From Hansfordia pulvinata (lineage: Eukaryota > Ascomycota > Sordariomycetes > Xylariales): DNA of 64,000 nucleotides. Positions within the stretch are counted from its first letter, which is position 1, and each line of letters begins with the position of its first letter. Made by a program: the position numbers and the translations under genes. Under the pieces are notes generated by a model that saw nothing but the letters and a program-made list of their open reading frames with translations, did no database searches and was not told where the DNA came from. Shown piece by piece: positions 54,862-64,000 of this stretch. Where the stretch lies: the NCBI GenBank assembly GCA_006538405.1, contig BJKQ01000001.1, forward strand, positions 248,001 to 312,000. The letters are read 5' to 3'.

Positions 54862-56810
54862 TCATCTATCGATGCAGTGGCGAGCGTTCCATAGGGCCTC
54901 CTGCTCCAGATCGTAAGCGGCGGCGGCGGCAGTCTTGTCGCCAGCCTCGCGGTGCCAGTCCTTGAGCAGGCCGGCGGTCTCGGCGTAGTTGCGGTTGATG
55001 GGCCAGGCGCGGCGCTGGACGTCGGCGGTCATCTGCAGGTAGTCACGGGCGAGGCGGTGGTAGGCGCTGCGGTGGGGGTCTTCGCCGCGGCTGCGCTCCT
55101 TGTTGTGCCATGCTAGGCTGTGCAGGCAATACCACTCGAGCAGGTTGGAGGGCTTCGAGGCGGGCGAGGCGTTCTGCTCGAGCAGGACGAGGGCCAGGCG
55201 TGGGATCTTCTCATGCGCGTAACCGTAGTGCTGCGCCGTGATGAAGAGCAGGTCTCCCCGCAAATTTCCCGGGCTTTCCCACTCGGCCAGCCCGGGAACT
55301 TCGGCGGTGGGGATCTCCTCGGACTTCCACGCGAACTGGGAGATGTAGAAGCGGTGACCTTGTTCGTTAAGCTCGGCCAGGTCCCAGGGCTTGAAGATGG
55401 TAAAGTCGAAGACGCGGCCGTCGAGGGAGCCCATGCTCTGGTTCTGGGGCCAGATTAGGTTCCAGCGCAACAGCTCGACGCTGTGGAGGAAGTTGTGATT
55501 CTTGCTGTAGTCGGCGAGCCCGGCCAGCAAGCGTTTGAAAATGTGGTCGCGGCCCAGGGTGGCGCTGGCGTAGCTGGCCAGGTAGCGCCACAGCTCGCGG
55601 GTGATTTCCGGGTTCGGGTAGCGGATGAGAGTGAGCATGAATTCGTACATGGTCATGTGGGCCGACTCGTCGAGCATGTGGTGAGCGAGGGAGAAGGCGT
55701 TGCGGGCAAAGACGCCGCCCTCGCTGGGAAGCCGCGCGAGAAGAGGAAGCAGGCCTGGGTCAGCTCGCGCTTGGCCTGCATGGCAGGGCTGAGGTAGTGG
55801 CCTTCAACCATCTCGAGATGCCACTTCTCGGCGCGGGGCGTCTGGAAGACGCGCGGGCTCGCCCAGTTCCAAAAGATCTCGCGGATGCCGAGGTCATCGG
55901 GCAGCGCAATGTTGGCCGGCACGGGCGGCGGCGTGCGGCAGTGCAGGTTGGGCGGCAGCTCCTGTAGGCTGCTGCTTTCCGCCTCGACGGCGGCCTGGAT
56001 ATCGCGCGCGGTAATGCCTTTGCGCTTCATGTACGCCTCGAGGTCGATAGGTTTGCCGTTGCGCCGGAAGAAGCTCGGCTTCCCTTCGGCCTCCTGCCGG
56101 TGCCGCTGAATGCTGAGCAGGTTGGCCACGTCGGCTTGCCGGTTGTTCTTGAAGAACTTCCACTGCGTCAGTTTGGTCTTGTACATTTTCTCTCTATTGG
56201 AGCACGGTAGACAGTCAGTAAAGTCAAGGAGAGCAACGGCAGGATTGGGCTGGATTGTGGACTCACGAAGCGTGAAACCCCCTCTTCTTCTGCATGATCT
56301 CCATCACGTCCTTCAGCCTCTTGTTCTCGTCCAGGTACAGCCGGCTAATGTCGCTCTTGAGCGACTCCCACGTCTCGGGGCTGTGGGGCTTGCGGCGCGT
56401 CGGTGGCTTGCGACGGGCTGACGCCGCCGTCGACGACGACGACGACTTGTCGGTTTTGGTGACCGGCGGTGAAGCCTCGCCCTCGGGGACGACTCAGCCT
56501 GAGCGGCTGGGAGTTGACCGGCGACATTGGTTCCCCTCAGCGAGTCGGCCGGGGAAACATATCGGTCAGCGCCAGCGTAGAGCTCCCGGGGCGGCGTCAT
56601 GTGCTGAACGAGGACCGCCGGGCTAGGTCTCGTTGGCAAAGGCGCGTGAATGATGTCGCTGCTGCTGCCGGCCTGCTGGGCCACGGTAGTGCCGGGGGCG
56701 GCGGGATATTCAAATTTGTATCCGACATTTTGCACGTCGGCGTCGGGCGTGCGCCCAGGGAACGCCTCGTACTCGGGCGGCGTCATGTATCTGGTCACGA
56801 AGCAATTCAT
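54862..56810 (-). CDS. Clr5-domain protein (two one-base frame breaks)
   Basis: Exons 56810-56267 and 56193-54862, with a phase-2 GTGAGT-TAG intron, give 625 residues once a base is restored in each of two G runs, 56485-56488 and 55726-55728. The Clr5 domain (about 146-205) crosses the splice: ETWESLKSDISRLYLDENKR and MEIMQKKRGFHAS in exon 1, then EKMYKTKLTQWKFFKNNRQ in exon 2. The family takes its name from fission-yeast Clr5, linked to gene silencing; in filamentous fungi the domain often heads proteins with ankyrin or TPR-like tails. Here the tail is alpha-helical (FSLAHHMLDESAHMTMYEFM, LLEWYCLHSLAWHNKERSRG) and may be TPR-like. The N-terminal 140 residues are low-complexity. A DNA-binding or chromatin role is inferred. 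The start is the ATG at 56810, MNCFVTRYMTPPEYEAFPG. Confidence 0.83.
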
Positions 56811-59800
56811 CTCGCGTGGGCGGAGTGAGGCGAGGCACGGCGAGGCTGCGGGCAGCTGGACGCACAGGCACTAGCAGCACGAGCACAGGGCGCGCGAGGG
56901 TGGCGAGTGCAGATCTCCGTGACGGCAGCGAGAACCATTCGTGTCAGAGGGGGAAGGGCGGCGGTAGGCCAGGGCGAGTGAATGAGGCTCTGAGGTGAGT
57001 TTCTGTCGCTGGGGATTGAAGAGCGGGACCCGGGGCTTAATAGCAAATGGGCGTTTGCCGTGACAGATAAGATCGGCAACGGCGTCAACTCCAGACCCGC
57101 GCCCACATGTAAGTGGCAAACAAGGGATCTGGGCCGACTGAAGCACCAGGATTATCGCAAGGCGGGCAAGACCAGCACATGTAGGTGAAGTCGGGTACTC
57201 GTACTTGTAGGTGGTGAGGAGGGTGCTGACGCAGCAGGCATGCCGACACAGCGTTAGCGAGTGGTGGCACCGCCGCGGGTCCAAGTAGTATGGAAGAGGT
57301 AGAGAGAAGTACGAGTAAAGTTGGAGGCCAGAGCCAAGAACTGACGGTCGAGGTGGACCTCGTGGAAGGGTGTATTCGTAGCGCGGCTTAAATTAGCACG
57401 CCGCTCAAGCCGTGGATCTTGGTTGGGTTGAGGGCCGCGAGCCCGCCTGCAGTCGTGGAGGCCGTCTCTGGCCCATGTGCCCATTCCCAGGGGTCGTAGG
57501 GGGTGCACCTGCCGTGCCTTGGATGGATCCATCCTCATCCGCAGTGTTGGTACTCGTCTGTCTGTGCCTTACCCATTACCTAAGGGACGCCCCAAGTGCG
57601 TGGAAGGAGCTAGGAACAACAGATAGGTACCTACATTTACTTGTACAACCTGTAGGCGGCACTAGGCAACTGCAGATTGAGTGGGTGCCTAAGGTAGGTA
57701 CATCCTCCGACTTGGACCTATGAAGCAGTAGCCGACTATACATGCAGCATTAACCTCTTGAGGCTAGCGTCAAAGCGGTCTTCAAGGGTTCAGGACGAGC
57801 AGCCGGAAGGCAAATGCGAATGGGCAGCTCGGAGTTCCATACTAGTACGCCAAGTGTGGTCGGATCCATGGCAGTCTTAATGGAAGGCACGGCGATTTAC
57901 TCTCACCCCTTGGTTCTTGTCCTGCCACAAACCGACCGCCTCACCTACCACGCGGACGTGGTTCTTCTAAGCACCCGCACAGCGCCAACACACACGAGCA
58001 CCATCATCACCACCGCACCGCCACCACGACCGACCCCTGCCGCCGCCCGCTTGTGGGAGACGTGGGAGACTACCAGGCGTGCCAGTGCCAGGACGTGCCA
58101 GGGCATGCTGGTCCCCGCCAAGAGGCAGACGGAAGCGCACCAAGTGGACCTTCAGCGCAACGGCGCCGGCGCGCTGTGGCTAATCTCAACAGACGACAAG
58201 CGGATACAGGCCCCCCGGCAGACCGACCGCCCGGTGTACTCGTGCTCTACTCGGACAGAATAGTCGCCAGTGTCGCGATATGGTTACTCCGGACTGGTGA
58301 GAATCCGTCGCGCCGCCGCCCTATTCCTCTCCTGACCATCCACCATGCATCCAATGGCCTCGGGATCCGTGCCTCACAGGGCTGGCGCGCTGCTGCCGAC
58401 GCCCACCGACAATGTTGTCAAGTCAAGCCCCCAAATCAGCCGCCGCCGCCACTGCTCCCGCCGCCGCCCTTCGGTGACGCTGGCTCGCCCCCGCCAGATC
58501 TCTGACGCCTATTTCTTTCTCATCTGGCCTGCCCGGCCTCACTTAGCAAGCAAAGAGATGGTCCTAATTGAAAAAGAGCTCCGACGACCCTCGGCGCGAA
58601 AAGCGTCTCACTCACGGGCCTCCGTACGAGTACCTCCACATCATCGTGCTGACCAAACTCGTTAATAGGCCGCCACCGGCAGGTTCCGTCCAAGCCAGAG
58701 TGATCCCCACCCACGAATCGCACCAGTCGGCTCCGCCAAGCCGGCACCAATACTCAACCCCAGCATGAGACTCTGGCCCAGTTTTCGGTTACGCGAGTTG
58801 TCTGCACTCGCATACGGGATAATAGGCCACCTCTGCTTTGGCTTATCGCTATCTGTCCGCACCTATCCGCGGCTTTCATAAACAGAGTCCACGACTCATA
58901 ATTCATCGCGCTGGTCCTGGGGCGAACGCGGACCGAGTGCCACGTCACGGCAAAGAGCGGAAAACCGACCCTTCTGGAAAACCGACCCTTCTGGAAAACC
59001 GGCCTGGCCCTCGAACGGATTCAATCGATTGAACACTCTCATGCTTGCGCCGAGTGCTCTCGGCGTATAGCCAGGTTCCCGGCCGCGAGGAGTTATTGAA
59101 TTTTCTGGGCCGGGGAATGACGAGCCCCGGGTGCGGTGGGATCCGGCTGATCCTCGACAGCCAGGTAGCTTTGCCTGGGCATCATTACGAGTCATAAGTG
59201 CTCGTGGTGTACGAGTACTCGCATGCCCTTCGTTGTCAGCTGAAAAGCCCGTGCCCCCTGCATGCGGCAGATCTCATCCTCGGTCCACTGGATCAACAAC
59301 CCGTTACTAATCAGACGAACCTCAAACGGCACACTGCTCCACCTGTCGACGAGCAATTATATCAACTACAAGCCGGGCTATAGTCTCTGCCTCGGAAAGC
59401 AGGCGACCACTCGTACGGTTCGACTGGAGCCTCGTGGAAGCGCCACCCTAGCTAGGTAGACTCAGCTGCGATGTGCTGGGTTCTCGAAGGATCCTGCTTG
59501 GGGAGCTGATTCTCTATGCACTCCGATCAGGCGTGGTCGACGACAAACATATGACTACGCAACACGATACTCGACACGTCGGCTATAGATCGAGCTGGAG
59601 CTTCAGGGCCTGGTCGCCACGATCTTGACGAGGCTTCATGTCGCAGGGCATAGCCTCGTATATGGCATCCCACGCCACCCTTGTGTTTTGCCGGGCAGGC
59701 CCTCCAACGCGGGTCTTGCCCGTGCTAATAGGATCACAGCAGATGAAGCGGGGCGTGCCCTTCAGGTAGTTGGTCATACGAGTATCATTGCACAGGTCTC

Positions 59801-60380
59801 TCCGAAGCCGTCGATTTGGCGTCGAGTTTGAGCCCGGTCGCCGACGACCCGATGATACTTTGTCAGTAGGGCCAATGGACTTCCTGGTCTGCGCTATCCT
59901 CTGCCACCGGTGTCAGCAGACAAGGCGGAGTTTACACAGGTATCAACGATGATTTTCAGCCACTATGAATGGCGGCGCTACATCCTGAGATGTTTTCGGT
60001 GAAGCCCCAGAGTCCAAGCAGCCCTGGACTGAGAAGGACACGTCAAGATGATTTTCCCGTCGGGATGCGAAGCGGGATGACCAAGCATATGCATCACTGG
60101 GGTCGTTTGAAACAGCCGCTTGACTGAGATCGCGGCAAGCCAGCGATGAAGGTATCACCCAGGCCTTGCTTACTCCTTGCCATCTGAACAATCGTTATAA
60201 CACCGAAACTTCCAGAAATGGCACTGATGCTTCCAAGCTGCCATCTAGTCGCCTGGAGCCTGGTGATTCACACCTGTGAGCGGGTGGAATAGCCTAGGTG
60301 AGGACTGCATACTTGGCGGAGAGAAATACAGAGCCCTACGAAGTTGTTGTCACGGCGTAGAATGCCCCACAGCCCCGATC
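56811..60380. other. 3.6 kb without a supported gene
   Basis: Clr5 promoter at the left, then no convincing gene. The stretch contains eight ACTCGTA/TACGAGT motifs (57197, 57310, 58625, 59186, 59210, 59409, 59777 and a near-copy at 57550), a TAGGTACCTA palindrome at 57624-57633 with related TAGGTA sequences to 57705, and a 17-base tandem duplication at 58960-58993. Confidence 0.5.
58960..58993. repeat. 17-base perfect tandem duplication
   Basis: Two exact copies of AAAACCGACCCTTCTGG followed by the first six bases of a third. Confidence 0.95.
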
Positions 60381-61433
60381 TCAGCTTAGCAACGGCGCCC
60401 GCTCGTCCACCCCCCGAGCCTGCATTTCCTTCCTCTCGCGCACCCTGCAAAACCAGTCATTAGCAACATGTCGACGAGGCTTTTCTCTGTGCCAGATGGC
60501 GAGCACGGCAAACGCACCTTGTGAAGCCCGTGAAGGTGAGGAGCCAGAAGGAGCCCAGGTAGGTCAAGATCCACTCCAGAACGCCGGCGGGGCGGTAGCG
60601 CTCGGCATAGAGGAGCGACACGAACGCGACGGCCACGACGACCTGCAGCGCCACGAGCAGCGTGTTGATGATGCACCTGCGGTTCGAGTTGGAGTCAGTT
60701 CGGAGCGTGATGAGAGAGCATCGGCAAACGCAGCATCCACCCAGGTCATCATGGTCGTAACTCCGACGAGGCGAGAGGGGAGACATATGAGAACGAGGCC
60801 AATAAAGACGCACCACTTCCGCAGGCCCGAGAAGACGACCCTGCCCGGCGACGGCCGCGGCGCCCAGTTCTGGTCCCACCACACGACGGTGGTGGTGACG
60901 GCGCTGACCGACAGGCCGGCGAAGGTGCCCATGAGCAGCAGGCGGTGAGCCACGTGGGCGCCGACGGTGTCGAACCAGCTCAGGAGGAACAGGGCGACGG
61001 CGGCGGCGAGGCCGGAGGCGAGCGCGAGGGCACTGAGGGCGCGGCGCCAGCGGGCGTCCCCCCGCCGCTTCCGCTTCCGCTTCCGCCCCTCCTCCTCCTG
61101 TCCCGGCCCCCCAGCAGCAGCAGCAGCAGCAGCGGAGAACTCGGCGTAGAAGCGCGGCGAGTACCGGACGTGGTGGACGGCGCAGACGGTGGCGAAGAAG
61201 GTGGCGCCGGTCAGGGCGCAGCCGGTCACGAAGAGGGGCTTGAGCGCGGCGGTGGCGCCGATGTCGCTGACGAAGGGGGTGGCCGGGTTCGCCTGGCCCG
61301 GGTAGCGCGGGCGGCCGGCGGCGAGCCAGCGCAGGAGCAGGGCCGTCAGGGTCGCGAACCACGCGACGCCCGCGGCGAGGGGGAACAGGGACAGGTAGCG
61401 GATCAGCAGGGGGCGCGGTTTCTTGTCGGCCAT
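60381..61433 (-). CDS. Sfk1/DRAM/TMEM150-like multispanning membrane protein
   Basis: Exons 61433-60814, 60676-60518 and 60444-60381 total 843 bases, 280 residues, with both introns GTGCGT-CAG and both in phase 2. The protein starts MADKKPRPLLIRYLSLFPLA and has about six membrane spans (near 15-37, 63-90, 135-155, 160-185 and two in exon 2). The SDIGA motif after the first span and LKPLF at the start of the second are characteristic of the FRAG1/DRAM/Sfk1 family. Between spans 2 and 3 lies a cytosolic loop with an alanine run and a basic RKRKRKRRG cluster. The C terminus, ERAPLLS, resembles an acidic-dileucine sorting signal. Yeast Sfk1 works with the PI4-kinase Stt4 complex and in plasma-membrane lipid asymmetry; a similar plasma-membrane role is inferred. 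Confidence 0.85.
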
Positions 61434-63258
61434 TGCGGGGTGGGTGGTGGTGAGGCGTTTGGAAGGGTGAAGATGAAGGGGGGGGGGGAGGGAGTTTTTG
61501 ATATGGCATATGACCCTGGCTGTTTACTTCAAGTAGGAATCTACAATGTGCTGTGAGTCTGTGATGTGTGTTGATAGTGTTGCTTTGTCAGTCCGCCAGA
61601 GGTCGGTGATCGTCGATTACCGCCCGGCGCGGAAGGAATGGGGGCGGGCGCGCCCAGAGCCAAGCGCGAACGTCATCGACTTTCGCGAGGGTTCCACAAA
61701 GTGACCCCGGACATTGCGGAACACACGCGACGGCACGCGACGGCACGCGACGGCACGCGACGGCACGCGGCTTCGATGACCTACCTTCTTGCATAATGCT
61801 CTACTTCTATGTTCTATTTTGTTCGTACGGCAACGGCTCAAGCCTCGGCGTAGATAAGTAGGGAATGCTTTGTACGCATCATTGCAAGCTCTCCCGCCTT
61901 TCGAGTTTCGGGGGACACAAGGAGAGAGGTCGACAACGAGATGTGCAGGTCTCTGAGCGGGAAGCTGTTTATCATAAGGGTATCAAGTAAGGGAGCCTTA
62001 TTCCCGGACTCTGGAAATCCGAGAACAAGCTTACACTTTCAGAGAACGCGTTTACATGGACGAGGAAGCATCAAAGATCAGCACTTCGCACTTCTGGCAG
62101 CGCGTCGCGGGCGTCGGGTACTAAGAACATAGAGCCTTTTTACCAAGCCTACCTAATGAGTCGTCAGGTGTTGCCTTAGGATTCCGGTCTGCCGCGGAAA
62201 GGAGTCGCTCTTCCACTTCGTCTTGGATATAGGAGCTCGACTCGAAGACCTCATCAACAGCACCAGTGGAGATAGAACACCTACACCGTGACATGGGACG
62301 AACTTATGGCCAAGGATAATCACACCAATCACGTGCGCTTCGTTCTGACTGTGGCGTTGTTCGTCCGGGTGTTTCCATAATGGCCACCCTTCAACGTTCT
62401 TCCCCGCGCCTCGGGCGGCGAATAATTTCGAAAGCGATATCCCCGGCGAGGCTGACGCTTTTCCCGCCCCTGCTTAAAGTAGCAAGAAGCCGACTTGTTT
62501 GCATCTTCCATGCTATTGTCAGCTCCTGCGTCTGTCAGGCCTCGCCCCCATGACGGAGAGTTCCGGGTCTTTTGCCCCAGGAACGGTCGATAGACTACTC
62601 GTACCTACATTAGGTTCAGCAAGCAGGGATCAGGCACTCTACAGCACAGCCGTGGCTTCGTAGGTCTTATTCGGATATCGTGGCGCGTGCGATTTTGCCG
62701 CGTGACAGCGCAGAACAATAAGTGATTTCGAGTGGCCTCCACAGGCCGCACACTGAACTCTCGGATCATCGGCGTTGCCAATACTGTGTTCATCAGTTCT
62801 GCATAGTGGTTCATCGTCACACATGTCCATGCAACCCTTATTACGCTTGTGATTCCATAGGCCAGGGCAGCAAACCATCCATAAACCCCGGGAGCAGGCA
62901 CACGGCGTCGCCCTCGAGACTTAGTTTCGCCTCCGCGGCTGCTACCATATCTGCCCGCGGCCACTCTCTAAGCCTCGCCTCCCGCGGCCCAAGCCACGGA
63001 GAAATCCATCCACCCTTCAGCGGAGTCTCCCGTCGCCAGTGGCTGTGACCTTCAAGCCTCACCATGAAGCCAGGGAAACACAGCGCGCAAGCCAGTTCAG
63101 AGAGGCCCATAAGAAGGGAGGCTTGCCGTCGCAGCACCGGTCAGGCACTTACCCACAGACGTCCCCATCAACCAAAAAAGAAGAAGCACACAAAACAAAA
63201 GTCGTCTTTCTTTACTAGCTCCCCGCATCACTTAACGAGAAGAAAAGAAAAAGACAAG
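61434..63258. other. Intergenic region
   Basis: Promoter of the Sfk1-like gene, a 10-base tandem repeat at 61724-61770, then AT-richer DNA with no supported gene, an ACTCGTA motif at 62596, and the A-rich leader of the gene at 63259. Confidence 0.5.
61724..61770. repeat. 10-base tandem repeat, four copies and a partial
   Basis: Perfect CACGCGACGG units, then CACGCGG. It lies about 290 bases upstream of the Sfk1-like start. Confidence 0.93.
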
Positions 63259-63996
63259 ATGCACTACCACAATAGCCTCTTAGCCTTAGTCTCACTCTCT
63301 CTAGCATCCATAGTTCCATCGCTAGCAGAGCCAACACAGCGCTCGCCGCCCACCGCCGGCCCAGCCTCTGGAGCCGTGCTGGACAAGCGAGCCTGGGAGA
63401 AGGAGAAGCGGGTATACCGAGGCGAGGCGAAGATCGCCTCGGGGAGCGAGCTGTGGACGAGCAACCTGGTCACCAACCCAGGCCTCGGGATCGTGTACCC
63501 GGACGCGCCGGCGGGCCAGCCCAACCAGATCGTGGCGCAGCCGTTCGTGGAGACGCTCTTCGAGGACACGGAGACGCTGCTGCGGCGGGTGCGGGCGCTG
63601 CACGAGCAGGTCCCCGAGGCGGCGCGGGCCCCGGGGCGCGGCAAGGCGGTCCTGCGGGTGGCGCGGATCGAGCAGGACAGCGACATCTGGGAGGCCGACC
63701 TCGGCGACATGATGTACCGGGACATGTGGCGGCAGAACGTCAACTCGGTCAAGAGGACCCTCGACGACCTGGGGCTCGACTGGAGGGTGTTCCTCAAGGA
63801 CGTCGACCGCCGGCCGAGGGACCCCGTCGGCGTCGTGGCCACGGTCGCGGGCAGGGACCTCGAGGTCGACGGCGAATACGTCATGGTCGGGGGCCGGTGG
63901 AAGGCCGGGGTGGGCGGCGACGCGCACGAGACGGGCCACCGGACCAAGGCCCTGCTGCCGGCGGATGACTCCGAGGAGCGAGTGCCGTGGCTGTAG
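63259..63996 (+). CDS. Secreted protein of unknown function with a Kex2-type site
   Basis: Single frame of 245 residues ending four bases before the window edge. The signal peptide MHYHNSLLALVSLSLASIVP is followed by SLAEP, and a putative pro-segment ends at LDKR (about residues 34-37), a Kex2 processing site. The mature part is hydrophilic with no cysteine. Conserved-looking stretches are SNLVTNPGLGIVYPDAPAG, QNVNSVKRTLDDLGLDWRVF and VATVAGRDLEVDGEYVMVGG. I do not recognise a family. An in-frame ATG at 63064 would put about 65 polar, basic residues before the signal peptide, so I prefer 63259, which has the context AAGATG and lies in an A-rich leader. Codon use is strongly GC3-biased, which supports a real gene. 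Confidence 0.72.
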   Translation: MHYHNSLLALVSLSLASIVPSLAEPTQRSPPTAGPASGAVLDKRAWEKEKRVYRGEAKIASGSELWTSNLVTNPGLGIVYPDAPAGQPNQIVAQPFVETLFEDTETLLRRVRALHEQVPEAARAPGRGKAVLRVARIEQDSDIWEADLGDMMYRDMWRQNVNSVKRTLDDLGLDWRVFLKDVDRRPRDPVGVVATVAGRDLEVDGEYVMVGGRWKAGVGGDAHETGHRTKALLPADDSEERVPWL

Positions 63997-64000
63997 TAAG

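Overview
The window is nuclear DNA of a filamentous ascomycete, most likely a Sordariomycete. The evidence is short GT-AG introns with CTRAC-type branch points, very strong G/C preference at third codon positions in most genes, and protein families typical of Pezizomycotina (Whi5-like repressor, Clr5-domain protein, NLR with an esterase head, Sfk1/DRAM-type membrane protein). I cannot name the species. I support 17 protein-coding genes and one intron-containing tRNA. That is sparse for such a fungus, and several stretches of 2 to 7 kb hold no gene I can defend.

Layout. 0.25-1.8 kb: Whi5-like G1/S repressor (minus). 1.8-8.9 kb: no supported gene. 8.9-9.7 kb: OM14-like mitochondrial outer-membrane protein, whose start codon is split by an intron. 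10.3-12.2 kb: secreted L-amino-acid-oxidase-like flavoenzyme (minus). 13.6 kb: tRNA-Arg(UCU). 14.6-17.0 kb: a divergent pair of bacterial-type genes, a DUF1203 protein and an Ada-type methylphosphotriester sensor whose leader carries a polyhistidine upstream ORF. 22.0-23.0 kb: Cys-rich type I membrane protein. 25.0-26.4 kb: an unnamed protein made of five tandem C-C-C-H units encoded by phase-1 exons. 28.3-30.2 kb: cytochrome P450. 30.7-31.3 kb: stand-alone Tc1-type helix-turn-helix protein. 32.5-32.9 kb: small secreted Cys-containing protein. 34.4-36.1 kb: FAD monooxygenase. 36.4-41.5 kb: NLR (esterase-NACHT) with a broken ankyrin tail. 44.1-45.2 kb: secreted CE1-like esterase. 50.2-52.3 kb: glutaminyl-tRNA synthetase. 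54.9-56.8 kb: Clr5-domain protein. 60.4-61.4 kb: Sfk1/DRAM-like protein. 63.3-64.0 kb: secreted protein of unknown function.

I see no single pathway or metabolite cluster. Housekeeping genes (GlnRS, OM14, Whi5, Sfk1) are interspersed with accessory and secreted ones. The most unusual content is the exon-encoded C-C-C-H repeat gene, the NLR with its GC-AG intron and decaying tail, the stand-alone transposase-type DNA-binding protein beside a secreted-protein gene, and a short motif (ACTCGTA/TACGAGT) strongly over-represented between genes.

Data quality. Seven exon frames in five genes, including the essential GlnRS, are broken by exactly one missing base, nearly always in a short G or C run, while the protein stays recognisable on both sides. 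I read these as assembly errors rather than pseudogenes. Coordinates of those genes therefore span the break, and spliced lengths are quoted after allowing for the missing base.
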